In this document: one piece after another, positions 28,412-36,880 of the stretch
Layout of the letters: each line of letters opens with the position of its first letter
Numbering within the stretch: position 1 is the first letter of the stretch
Origin: Rhodopseudomonas sp. BAL398
GTDB taxonomy: Bacteria > Pseudomonadota > Alphaproteobacteria > Rhizobiales > Xanthobacteraceae
Direction of reading: 5' to 3'
Length of the DNA: 64,000 nt
NCBI RefSeq assembly: GCF_033001325.1
Contig: NZ_CP133111.1
Span: forward strand, 558,001-622,000
Translations under genes and position numbers: made by a program
The notes under the pieces: generated by a model
What the model saw: the letters and a program-made list of their open reading frames with translations, nothing else
Database searches by the model: none
What the model was told of the DNA's origin: nothing

Positions 28412-29347
28412 ATGTCGGCGCAAGCGTCCTCTAAAAAAGTGATTTATGCGGCGCTGGTGGGAAACCTGCTGATCGCCATCACCAAATTATTCGCCGCGGC
28501 GTGGACCGGCAGTTCGGCGATGCTCAGCGAGGGGGTGCACTCGCTGGTCGATACCGGCAACGAATTGCTGTTGCTGTACGGGCTGCACCGCGCGGCTAAG
28601 CCCGCGGATGCCGAACATCCGCTCGGCTATGGCCGCGAGCTTTATTTCTGGAGCTTCATCGTTGCATTGCTGATCTTCTCGATCGGCGCCGGGGTGTCGC
28701 TCTATGAAGGCATCGCGCATATCCTGAATCCGGTGGCTATCTCCGATGCCCGGATCAATTACATCGTGCTCGGCATCTCCTTGGTGTTCGAGGGCGGATC
28801 CTGGTTCGTCGCCTTTCGGGAGTTTCGCAAGATCGCGCCCAATCTCGGTTACCTCGAGGCCGCGACGCGCAGCAAGGACCCGACCTCCTTTATGGTGCTG
28901 TTCGAGGATTCGGCGGCGTTGATCGGCATTCTGATCGCGCTGGCCGGCACTTTCATCGCGGAGCAGTTTGAGGCGCCGGTGTTCGACGGCGTCGCGTCGG
29001 TCGGCATCGCGCTGTTGCTGGCCGCGACCGGGGCCTATCTGGCGCGGGAGAGCAAGGGCCTGTTGATGGGCGAGCCCGCCACCAAGGCGACGCGGGAGAC
29101 GATCCTGCGGATCGCGCGCGAGCATCCCGATATCCTCAGCGCCGACGAATTGCTGACGACCCATCTCGCTCCGCAGCAGATCGTGGTCGCGTTGACGCTG
29201 GACTTCGTCGACCACAGTACCGCGGTGGACATCGAGCGGGATTTCGCCGGCCTGGAAGCAAGCATCAAGCGCAGCTGTCCGGACGTGGTGGCATTTTTCA
29301 TTAAGCCGCGGCTGCAAGCCGCCGGCCCGAGCGGCGACAGCGGGTGA
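28412..29347 (+). CDS. Cation diffusion facilitator family transporter
   Basis: A 311-residue CDF protein with six hydrophobic segments and a C-terminal cytoplasmic domain. The metal site residues appear as SEGVHSLVDTGNE in helix 2 and FEDSAALIG in helix 5, and the family signature KVIYAALVGNLLIAITKLFAAAWTGSSAMLSEGVHS lies at the N-terminus in shortened segments. It would export a divalent metal such as Zn or Mn from the cytoplasm in exchange for protons. GGAG lies upstream. The gene stands alone, convergent with the SLC13-type gene nine bases away. Confidence 0.88.
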   Translation: MSAQASSKKVIYAALVGNLLIAITKLFAAAWTGSSAMLSEGVHSLVDTGNELLLLYGLHRAAKPADAEHPLGYGRELYFWSFIVALLIFSIGAGVSLYEGIAHILNPVAISDARINYIVLGISLVFEGGSWFVAFREFRKIAPNLGYLEAATRSKDPTSFMVLFEDSAALIGILIALAGTFIAEQFEAPVFDGVASVGIALLLAATGAYLARESKGLLMGEPATKATRETILRIAREHPDILSADELLTTHLAPQQIVVALTLDFVDHSTAVDIERDFAGLEASIKRSCPDVVAFFIKPRLQAAGPSGDSG

Positions 29348-29356
29348 GAGGACAGC

Positions 29357-31156
29357 TCAGCCCAGCGGATGCAGCGGCCACGTCGCCTGAATCAGGAAGG
29401 TGCCGACCACGATCACGGCGATCGACAGCGGCAGGCCGAGCCGCCAGTAGTCGGTGAACCGATAGCCGCCCGGCGCCATCACCAGCAGATTGTTCTGGTG
29501 CCCGATCGGGGTGAGGAAGTCGCAGGCGCAGCCGAGCGCCACCGCCATCAGGAACGGGTCCATGTCGTAGTTCAGCGACTTAGCGACGATCGCGGCGACC
29601 GGCCCCAGCACCAGCACGGCGGCGGCGTGGTGCAGAAACGGCGTCAGCAGCATCGAGACCGCCAGCATCAGCGCCAGCGCCAGATAGCCGGGCAGGTGAC
29701 TGCCGGCCACGGCGAGCAGATGGGCGATGACGTCGGTCGCCCCGGTCTCCTTGAGGCCTTCGCCGATCGGGATCAGCGCCGCCAGCATCACGATCAGCGG
29801 GCCCTCGATCGACTCATAGGCCTCTTTCAGCGACAATTGCTTGAGCAGCACGATCAGCACCGCGGCGCCGAAAAAGCCGATCGGCACCGAGACCAGATGG
29901 GTCGAGATCAGCACCATCGCCGCCAGCAGGATGCCGAGCGAGACCAGGCCCTGCTGGCTTTGGCCGAGCCCCAATCCGCGATCGGCCAGCGGCAGCAGTC
30001 CGAGTTCGGTCAGCGTCGCCGGCAGCTCCTTCTGCCAGCCCTGAAGCGCCACCACGTCGCCGACTTCGAAGCGTTGCGTCTGCAGATGCAGGTGACGGTT
30101 GTGGCCGGCGCGGCTGATCGCCAGCAGATTGACGTCGAAGGTGCTGCGCAGATTGATCGAGCGCGGCGAATGGTTGATCAGGATCGAATCCGCCGCCACG
30201 ATGGCCTCGACCACGGCCAGTTCGTCGCGCTTGCCCTCGTTCTTCTCGAGTTCCTTGGCGCCGACGAATTGCAGCTTGCCCTGTTCGGTCAGCAATTTGA
30301 TCGCGGCCGATTCGGCCTGCACCGTCACGATGTCGTCAGGATAGAGAATCCAGTTGCGGTGCGGCATGTAGTGATTGCCGCCCTCGCGCGTCACGGCTCG
30401 GACCAGAGCCTCGATGTCGTTGAACCGCTCGAGCTCGCCGACCCGCTTTCCGGCCAGCGGCGACTCCTTGGGAATGCGCAGATCCGCGGTGTATTTGTCG
30501 ATCTCGAAGGCGTCCTCGGATCCGGGGGCGGCGGTGCGGTCCTTCGGCAATAATCGCCACCCGACCGAGAGGAAGGCCACCGCCATGCAGGACAGTGGCA
30601 GGCCGACCCACATGAAATCGAACAGTCGGAACGGCTCGCGGCCGAGTTCCTGGCGCACCGTCGAAATCAGCAGGTTGGGCGAGGTTCCGATCAGCGTCAT
30701 GGTTCCGCCGATCAGCGATCCGAACGCCAGCGGCATCAGATAGATCGACGGCGACCGTTTGCTGCGGCGCGCCACCTGGACCGCGATCGGCATGAAGATT
30801 CCCAAAGTGCCGACGTTCTTCATGAAAGCCGAGAGAAACGTCACGCAGGCGGTCAGGATGCCGACCTGCAGCGATGGCGATTGGGCGTCTTTCAGGATTC
30901 GACGCATCGCGGCGTTGAGAATCCCCGATCGCGAGATCGCCTTGCTGATGATCAACACCGAGGCGATGATGATGATGACCGGATTGGAAAAGCCGTTGAA
31001 AGCCTTCTCCGCGGGAACCACGCCGAGCACCGTGGCCGCTAGCAGGCACAGTGTGGCGACCAGATCGTAGCGGAACTTGTCCCAGATGAAGAGCGCCAGC
31101 ATCGCGATGATGATCGCGAAAGCGGCGAATTGGTGTTCGGATAGGCCGAAAATCAT
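29357..31156 (-). CDS. SLC13/DASS-type anion transporter with RCK_C domains
   Basis: A 599-residue membrane protein. About ten or more hydrophobic segments flank a central cytoplasmic region (residues 210-390) with two RCK_C/TrkA-C-like domains (SPLAGKRVGELERFNDIEALVRAVTREG and RSINLRSTFDVNLLAISRAG). The family signature TLIGTSPNLLI sits near residue 155, and a matching GCACDFLTPIGHQNNLLVMAPGGYRFTDYWRLG region lies near the C-terminus. Relatives carry sulfate, dicarboxylates or other anions; the substrate here is open. The ATG follows AGAGGCGAGA. Confidence 0.82.
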   Translation of the reverse strand: MIFGLSEHQFAAFAIIIAMLALFIWDKFRYDLVATLCLLAATVLGVVPAEKAFNGFSNPVIIIIASVLIISKAISRSGILNAAMRRILKDAQSPSLQVGILTACVTFLSAFMKNVGTLGIFMPIAVQVARRSKRSPSIYLMPLAFGSLIGGTMTLIGTSPNLLISTVRQELGREPFRLFDFMWVGLPLSCMAVAFLSVGWRLLPKDRTAAPGSEDAFEIDKYTADLRIPKESPLAGKRVGELERFNDIEALVRAVTREGGNHYMPHRNWILYPDDIVTVQAESAAIKLLTEQGKLQFVGAKELEKNEGKRDELAVVEAIVAADSILINHSPRSINLRSTFDVNLLAISRAGHNRHLHLQTQRFEVGDVVALQGWQKELPATLTELGLLPLADRGLGLGQSQQGLVSLGILLAAMVLISTHLVSVPIGFFGAAVLIVLLKQLSLKEAYESIEGPLIVMLAALIPIGEGLKETGATDVIAHLLAVAGSHLPGYLALALMLAVSMLLTPFLHHAAAVLVLGPVAAIVAKSLNYDMDPFLMAVALGCACDFLTPIGHQNNLLVMAPGGYRFTDYWRLGLPLSIAVIVVGTFLIQATWPLHPLG

Positions 31157-31631
31157 TCTCGCCTCTGTTCAGACAGGTCCGTCAATGCATCCGGCAAGAC
31201 AGTTCCGCCAAGACGGTTGGGCAGTTACCACGTTGCGCCCGCATTGGACACCATCGCGCGCCGCCGCCATGCTTTGCATCGCCCTGCAGGCTGTTCGCCA
31301 ACCGCCACAAGGCTTTGATGCACATCGAAGCCGGGGAACACAGCGGGAGCACGGATTCGGGCGGTTGGTCCGGTTCCCAGCCCGATTGGCCGCCTGGACG
31401 GCTGCCGTCCGGCGTTGCCGGCTCGGCGTATGGCCGTTGCGACGCGGGGGTATTGCTGCAACGCGCAAAAGGTATTTGACGACCTTCAAAACCTGCCGCT
31501 GCAGTACTTTTGAGAGGTTCTAACCTATTGATATTCTAAATAAGATTGATTGACGCAAACGGTTCCCATTGGCACGTTCGCTCGCATCAGGAGTGCTTTC
31601 AGGCGCCAGGCAAGCATAGGGATTAAGCGGC
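31157..31631. other. Gene-free divergent intergenic region before the iron operon
   Basis: About 470 bp between the divergent SLC13-type and ftrA-like genes. I see no supported coding frame. The last 120 bp turn AT-rich, with a TATTCTAAA half-site (around 31533-31540) that weakly recalls an Irr/ICE half-box; the promoter of the iron operon should be here. Confidence 0.5.
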
Positions 31632-32168
31632 ATGTTTCGATTTATTGCGGTTGCGTTGTGGGCTGCGGCGGCCCTAGGGGTGTCGGTCGCCAGCGCCAAG
31701 GAATATCCGATCGGCAAGCCGCACGAGGTCGAGGCTGCCGGTCTTGAGGTGGCGGCGGTCTATCTGCAGCCGATCGATATGGAACCCGCCGGCATGATGC
31801 GCGACGCCAAGGATTCCGACATCCACATCGAGGCCGACATCAAGGCGCTGAAGGACAACAAGAACGGCTACGCCCAGGGCGACTGGGTCGGCTATCTGAA
31901 GGTCACCTATGAGCTCACCAAGGAAGGCGCCAAGGATTCCATCAAGGGCGATGCGATGGCGATGGTGGCCAGCGATGGTCCGCATTATGGCGACAACGTC
32001 AAGCTCGCCGGGCCGGGCAAGTACACGTTGAAGTTCAACGTGTCGCCGCCCGATGGTCATTTCGGTCGTCACGTCGACAAGGAGACCGGTGTCGCGCCCT
32101 GGTTCAAGCCGTTCACCGTCGAATATGAATTCACCTATGCGGGCACCGGCAAGAAGGGCGCCTACTGA
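31632..32168 (+). CDS. Periplasmic iron-transport protein, P19/FtrA-type
   Basis: A 178-residue protein with a signal peptide (ALWAAAALGVSVASAKE). The mature domain is of the Tp34/P19 (FetP) type, with conserved metal ligands visible in MEPAGMM (Met/Glu region near 55), IHIEADI and DGPHYGDNV. A PPDGHFGRHVDKETGVAPWF region near 135-150 adds two more His. P19-like proteins bind Cu and Fe(II) in the periplasm and hand iron to an FTR1 permease. It is the first gene of an Ftr-type four-gene operon. The stop codon overlaps an imperfect FNR-like palindrome. Confidence 0.88.
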   Translation: MFRFIAVALWAAAALGVSVASAKEYPIGKPHEVEAAGLEVAAVYLQPIDMEPAGMMRDAKDSDIHIEADIKALKDNKNGYAQGDWVGYLKVTYELTKEGAKDSIKGDAMAMVASDGPHYGDNVKLAGPGKYTLKFNVSPPDGHFGRHVDKETGVAPWFKPFTVEYEFTYAGTGKKGAY

Positions 32169-32180
32169 TCCAGATCAACA

Positions 32181-32212
32181 CGGGTGGATGCGGGAAAGAT
32201 CGTATCCACCCG
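32181..32212 (+). other. Intercistronic stem-loop between the first two iron-operon genes
   Basis: CGGGTGGAT pairs with ATCCACCCG around a 14-base loop, without a following T-run. As in the cyanate operon, it follows the gene for the abundant periplasmic protein and may set its higher expression. Confidence 0.6.
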
Positions 32213-32298
32213 TCAATGCTCTGAAACCACGAGGCCGTGAACCACGAGGCTTAAAAACACGCATGATTGGGTTTGACAATGAGGGCCGAACGGCGCGC

Positions 32299-32643
32299 AT
32301 GTCGCGTCGTTCGGCATTGCTGTTGCTTGCGATGGCGGCGCCGTTGGCGATCACGGCTGGCGCGCGTGCCGAGGAAGAGGAGCCTGTGTTCCGCATCGAA
32401 TTCAACGATGGCGTGGTGACGCCGCTGCGCATCGAGGTGCCTGCCAACCGCCGCATCCTGCTGGAGCTGCATAATCTTGGCAAGGAACCGGCCGAGTTCG
32501 AGAGCAAGGAGCTGCGCAAGGAGAAGGTGCTGGCGCCCGGCGCCAAATCAACGCTGGTGATCCGCACGCTCGACCCCGGCGAATATGACTTCTTCGATGA
32601 CTTTCATTTGAATGCACCGCCAGCGGTGCTGGTCGCGAAATAG
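32299..32643 (+). CDS. Cupredoxin-like periplasmic protein, FtrB-type
   Basis: A 114-residue protein with a signal peptide (RRSALLLLAMAAPLAITAGARAEE in two parts). A single cupredoxin-like domain follows: VFRIEFNDGVVTPLRIEVPANRR, then LHNLGKEPAEFES and a terminal DPGEYDFFDDFH. The Cys expected in blue copper proteins is missing, as in FtrB/P19-associated cupredoxin-like proteins. It probably oxidises Fe(II) or passes it on. The ATG at 32299 puts the twin Arg and hydrophobic core at the very start; an ATG 12 codons upstream is possible. Confidence 0.8.
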   Translation: MSRRSALLLLAMAAPLAITAGARAEEEEPVFRIEFNDGVVTPLRIEVPANRRILLELHNLGKEPAEFESKELRKEKVLAPGAKSTLVIRTLDPGEYDFFDDFHLNAPPAVLVAK

Positions 32644-32659
32644 CGGACGGAGCGGATTC

Positions 32660-33499
32660 GTGGGCGGGCAACTCGGCAATATTGCATTCGTGATCTGGCG
32701 TGAGAGCGTCGAGGCGCTGCTGGTCATCGGCATTCTGAATGCATGGCTGACCCGGCAGCAGGTCGATGCCGCGCGCGGCAGGTTGTATCTGTGGGCCGGC
32801 GTCGGCGCCGGCCTGCTGATCTCGGTGGCGTTCGGCCTGGCTCTGGTGCTGTTCGGCGAGGCGCTGCCCGACGACGCGCAGACCGGCTACCAGACCGCCG
32901 CGGTGCTGATCGCCGCGGCCTTGATCGTCCAGATGGTGTTCTGGATGCGCCGACACGGCCGCACCCTGAAGCGCGACATCGAGAGCTCGCTGCAGAGCGC
33001 CGCCGATCGCTCGAACTGGTGGGGCGTGTTCGCGCTGGCGCTGATCGCGGTCGCGCGCGAGGGCAGCGAGACCGTGGTGTTCTTGTACGGGACGCTGGCG
33101 GCGGCGCGCAGCGGCGCGATCGCCGCGCCGGCGGCGGTGGCGCTGGGCGGTTTTCTGCTGGCGATCGGGACCTACTACCTGCTGCAGCTTGGCAGCCGGA
33201 TCATGTCGTGGAAGCTGTTCTTCAGAATCACCGAGATCATGCTGCTGTTTCTGGCGGCGTCGCTGCTGGTTACCGGGGTCGACAATCTGATCGGTCTTGG
33301 CGTGTTGCCGCGGCTGTCGGGCCGGTTGTGGGATTCATCCGCGATCCTGCCGGATTACGGCCCGGTCGGTGGTCTGATCGGCTCGCTGACCGGCTATCGG
33401 GCGCGGCCGGATCTGATGCAGGTGCTGGCCTATTTGGCCTATTGGGGCGTGATCTATTGGGCCTTGTTCTGGTCCCGGCCACAGGCGAAAATCGCATGA
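32660..33499 (+). CDS. FTR1-family iron permease, FtrC-type
   Basis: A 279-residue membrane protein with seven hydrophobic segments and both REXXE iron-binding motifs: RESVE at residues 14-18 and REGSE at 133-137, the hallmark of the FTR1/OFeT family. It carries iron across the inner membrane after periplasmic oxidation. I chose the GTG at 32660, which follows GGAG and puts the first motif at residue 14 as in relatives. The stop overlaps the next start by four bases. Confidence 0.9.
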   Translation: MGGQLGNIAFVIWRESVEALLVIGILNAWLTRQQVDAARGRLYLWAGVGAGLLISVAFGLALVLFGEALPDDAQTGYQTAAVLIAAALIVQMVFWMRRHGRTLKRDIESSLQSAADRSNWWGVFALALIAVAREGSETVVFLYGTLAAARSGAIAAPAAVALGGFLLAIGTYYLLQLGSRIMSWKLFFRITEIMLLFLAASLLVTGVDNLIGLGVLPRLSGRLWDSSAILPDYGPVGGLIGSLTGYRARPDLMQVLAYLAYWGVIYWALFWSRPQAKIA

Positions 33500-34917
33500 G
33501 AGAGCCCGAAACAGTTCTGGCGCTGCCACATTCCGAAATCGGTTTCGATGCGGTGCTGCGTGAGATCGGCGACTGGCTGATGCGCAACCAGCGCGCTATC
33601 CGCGCCACCCAATGGGGCGTGGTGGTGGCCTATCTGACGCTGCTGGTGGTGCCGACGCTGCTGCCATTGCCGACCCGCACGGCGCATATCTGGACCAATC
33701 TGACGCTGTTCGCGCAATTCGTGTTCTGGGGGCTGTGGTGGCCGTTCGTGCTGCTCAGCAATGTGCTGGTCGGCCGGATGTGGTGCGGCCTGCTATGCCC
33801 GGAAGGCTCGCTGTCGGAGACGGTGAGCAAGCATAGTCGCGGCTGGGCGATTCCGCGCTGGATCCGGTGGAAGGGCTGGCCGTTCGCCGCCTTCGCCGCC
33901 ACCACGATCTACGGCCAGATGATCAGCGTCTATCAATATCCGAGGCCAGCGCTGGTCATCCTCGGCTTCTCGACCGTGGCGGCAATCGCCACCGCGGCGT
34001 TGTGGGGCCGCAACAAGCGGGTGTGGTGCCGCTTCCTGTGTCCAGTGACCGGGGTGTTCGCAGTGCTCGCCAAGCTGGCGCCGCTGCATTTCCGCGTCGA
34101 TTCGCAGGTCTGGGACAGCTGGGCCAAGCCGCATGGCCGCGGTCCGGCGCAGCTCGTCAATTGCGCGCCGCTGGTGCCGATCCGGACCATGAAGGGCGGC
34201 AGCGCCTGCCACATGTGCGGGCGTTGCAGCGGCTATCGCGGCGCGGTGACGCTGGCGCGGCGTTCGCCGAATCAAGAGATCGTCCATGTCGCGGGCCATG
34301 ATCCGCGGCCGATGGAATCGATGCTGATCCTGTTCGGCCTGCTCGGCGTCGCCGCGGGGGCGTTTCACTGGGGCAGCAGCGGAATCTATATCGACATCAA
34401 GCAGACGCTGGCCGAATTCCTGGTCAATCACGGCGTGATGTGGCCGCTCGAAACCGCGGCGCCGTGGTGGGTCCTGACCAATTATCCCGACCTCAACGAT
34501 GTCATGACGCTGCTCGATGGCGCGGTGCTGATCGGCTATTTGCTGGCGATGGCGGCGGCCATCGGCGGCGCGGTCGCAGCCTGCGCGGCGTTGTCGACCC
34601 GGCTGCTCGGGCGCTGGTCGAGCGCGCGCTTCCACCATCTGGTGCAGAGCTTCATTCCGATCGCCGCCTGCGGGGTGTTTCTCGGCCTGTCGATGACCAC
34701 GGTGTCGCTGCTGCGCAATGATGGCTTGGTGTTCGGCTTTGTGGAGCCGCTGCGCGCGGCGATGTTGATCGGCGCCGGCGCCTGGTCGCTGTGGCTCGGC
34801 TGGCAGATCTCCGGCCTGTATGCCGCCCCAGCTCGGCGAATCGCCGCGATGGTCCCGTTGCTCGTCGCCGTCTCGCTCAGTGCTGCGGTGTGGGCCAGGT
34901 TGTTCTGGTCGCTGTAA
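33496..34917 (+). CDS. 4Fe-4S membrane protein, FtrD-type
   Basis: A 473-residue polytopic protein related to NapH/RdxA-type ferredoxins. It has paired WCGLLCPEGS and WCRFLCPVTG motifs in membrane loops and a CHMCGRCSGYRGA cluster motif near residue 236. Several transmembrane helices lie on both sides. In Ftr systems it is thought to move electrons to or from the iron permease complex. The start overlaps the permease stop by four bases (ATGA). It is the last gene of the iron operon. Confidence 0.87.
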   Translation: MREPETVLALPHSEIGFDAVLREIGDWLMRNQRAIRATQWGVVVAYLTLLVVPTLLPLPTRTAHIWTNLTLFAQFVFWGLWWPFVLLSNVLVGRMWCGLLCPEGSLSETVSKHSRGWAIPRWIRWKGWPFAAFAATTIYGQMISVYQYPRPALVILGFSTVAAIATAALWGRNKRVWCRFLCPVTGVFAVLAKLAPLHFRVDSQVWDSWAKPHGRGPAQLVNCAPLVPIRTMKGGSACHMCGRCSGYRGAVTLARRSPNQEIVHVAGHDPRPMESMLILFGLLGVAAGAFHWGSSGIYIDIKQTLAEFLVNHGVMWPLETAAPWWVLTNYPDLNDVMTLLDGAVLIGYLLAMAAAIGGAVAACAALSTRLLGRWSSARFHHLVQSFIPIAACGVFLGLSMTTVSLLRNDGLVFGFVEPLRAAMLIGAGAWSLWLGWQISGLYAAPARRIAAMVPLLVAVSLSAAVWARLFWSL

Positions 34918-35111
34918 TGGCGTTGTGGCGCAGAATCGCGCATTACACCCCCACATCCACGGCCGGTGATTTGGTTTTCTTCTGTTCCGCGGTGCAGAAT
35001 TACCATTGTGCGACGCGCCCGGCCGGACTCTTGGAACCGCTCTAAAAACGAGTGGAATCAGTGGTTTGTGGCCTTTCGCTTTGTTAACTTCAAGGCAGGA
35101 GGATGGGGGAC

Positions 35112-36510
35112 ATGATGAGCTTTTGTAGAGATAGCCTTTCGCCTGCCGTTTGTACTGCAGCCTTGTTGGCGACGACGTTGCTGATGGGGCCCGAAACGGC
35201 CCGTGCCGAGGAAAAGAGTCTGGCCGAGCGCGACAGGTTGAGCGGGACCTGGAACGGCGCGCACCGAGCTTGAAGCCAAGGGCATCGAGATCGGCATCGC
35301 CTATATCGGAGAAATTCTCGGCGTCTCTGGCGGCGTCAAGCCGAAAGGGCCCTATGCCACTTACGAAGGTCGTCTCGACGTGACGATCAATACCGATCTG
35401 GAAAAGCTGGTGGGCTGGACCGGCGGCAAAACCCATATCCGCGCCTTCCAGATTCACAGCGTCAACGACCGCAACGCAGCCAGCTATGCCGGCTCGATCG
35501 CAGACCCGAGCAATATCGACGCGTATAACACCACAAGGCTGTTCACAGCCTGGTTCCAGCAGGAGTTCGGCACCTTCGCATCGTTGCGGCTCGGCCAGCT
35601 CGCCGGCGACGACGAGTTTCTGGTCAGCAATACTGCTGGCGGCTTGATCAACGGCACTTTCGGTTGGGCCGCGATCATGGCGGCGAACCTGCCCAGCGGC
35701 GGTCCGGCCTATCCGCTGGCGACGCCCGGCGCGCGGTTGCAGCTCAATCCGACCGAGAATATCGCACTGCTTGGCGCCGTGTTCAGCGGCAATCCGGCCG
35801 GGAAGAACTGCAGCAATCCGAATCCGCAGATCTGCAACAAATACGGTACCACCTTCAGCCTCGATGGCGGCGCGCTGTGGCTCGGCGAAGCTCAGTACAA
35901 TGTCAATCAGGGCAAGGATTCCACCGGCCTTGCGGCGTCCTACAAGATCGGCGCTTGGTATCACACCGGCAAGACCTTTGCGGACCAGTATTGGGGGCTC
36001 GATGCGACCGGCGCGGCCGTTCCCATCGCGCTGAAAACGGATAGCCTCAATCACAGCGGCAATTGGGGCTTCTACGGCGTGGCCGACCAGATGGTGTGGC
36101 GCGGCGGCGAGGCCAGCACCAGCATCTTCGTGCGCGGCGGCTGGACGCCCTCGGACCGCAATCTGGTGTCGTGGTACATCGATGGCGGCGTCGGCTTCAA
36201 GGGCTTCGTGCCCGGCCGCGCCGCCGATACCCTGACGATTGGTGTCGCCCATTCCAAGATCAGTTCCGACGCCACCGCGGCCGATCTGGTTCAGGCCACC
36301 TTCAATGGCACATATTTCCCGCAGCGCTCCAGCGAGACGGTGATCGAGGTCAGCTACATGGCTCAGGTGACGCCGTGGTGGAATGTGCAGCCGGATTTTC
36401 AATATATCGTCAAACCGGGCGGCAAGGTGCTGCGGGATGCCGCGGATCCCTCACTGGGGACAGTCGAGGATGCCTTCGTGTTCGGCGTGCGCAGCACCAT
36501 CGTGTTCTGA
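35112..36510 (+). pseudogene. OprB-like carbohydrate-selective porin, frameshifted
   Basis: The frame from 35112 encodes a signal peptide and the family's mature start (SLAERDRLSGTWNGA), then hits a TGA at 35271. From there the next frame continues cleanly (TELEAKGIEIGIAYIGEILGVSGG) to the barrel end at 36510. In relatives the junction reads GAR-TELEAKG; here GGCGCGCACC replaces an expected GGCGCGCGCACC, so two bases are missing in a GC run at about 35256-35265. The rest is full length, about 465 codons. An AGGAGG site and a terminator are intact, so the lesion looks recent or may be a sequencing error. Confidence 0.85.
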
Positions 36511-36535
36511 ACCCGACGTTTGATCGCAACACACC

Positions 36536-36561
36536 AAGGGCGGGCCGGTGGCTCGCCCTTT
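36536..36561 (+). terminator. Rho-independent terminator after the porin gene
   Basis: AAGGGCGGGCC and GGCTCGCCCTT form a stem with one G-T pair around GT, followed by a short T-run. Confidence 0.65.
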
Positions 36562-36595
36562 GCTGTTATGGGCCTGCGCAGGGAGTAGCGGTCGA

Positions 36596-36609
36596 TTGAT
36601 CCAGATCAA
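36596..36609. promoter_or_regulatory. FNR/FixK box
   Basis: TTGATCCAGATCAA is a perfect match to TTGAT-N4-ATCAA. Its centre is 67 bases before the GTG of the small membrane protein gene, allowing a class II position near -41.5 if transcription starts about 25 bases before that gene. This indicates induction at low oxygen. Confidence 0.82.
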
Positions 36610-36669
36610 ACCGCAGCCGCGGCGCCTCGGCATCCTGACGCGCAATATCAAGCGCAAAGGGAGGTTGCC

Positions 36670-36795
36670 GTGCCATTCGACTCGATGCTGGTGTCCGTCG
36701 CGGTGGTTGTGATGTTTGCTGTGTTTGCCGGCGTACTGTTGTGGGGCGATGCTCAGACAAGAACGCGGCCACACGACCAGGATCGCGCCCATTGA
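36670..36795 (+). CDS. 41-residue membrane miniprotein under FixK control
   Basis: The GTG start follows GGGAGG at seven-base spacing. The product has one transmembrane helix (LVSVAVVVMFAVFAGVLLWG) followed by a charged tail (DAQTRTRPHDQDRAH). Codon choice and the strong ribosome binding site support expression. The FNR/FixK box upstream places it among micro-oxic genes. It could be a small subunit of a respiratory or transport complex, but no partner is encoded beside it. Confidence 0.65.
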   Translation: MPFDSMLVSVAVVVMFAVFAGVLLWGDAQTRTRPHDQDRAH

Positions 36796-36880
36796 CGCGA
36801 TCAAGGCAGTAACTGCCCTAGACGCCGCGGGATGATCTGGTCATCGCCGCGAGGGATCTTTATGGTCGCTCATTCGATAG

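Noticed and set aside
31531-31545. Irr/ICE or Fur box before the iron operon
   Set aside because: Only one half-site (TTCTAAA) is convincing and the other arm does not match, so no operator is claimed.
32165-32178. CTGATCCAGATCAA as an FNR/FixK site in the iron operon
   Set aside because: It has one mismatch in the left half and overlaps the ftrA-like stop codon inside an operon. It may be chance; not listed as a site.
33793-36402. Long minus-strand open frame (869 codons)
   Set aside because: It lies antisense to ftrD and the porin gene, and its translation is low-complexity His/Arg/Ala-rich. The sense frames are clearly real.
35380-36510. Separate porin gene starting at GTG 35380
   Set aside because: This is only the downstream part of the frameshifted porin. 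It would lack a signal peptide and the first barrel strands.
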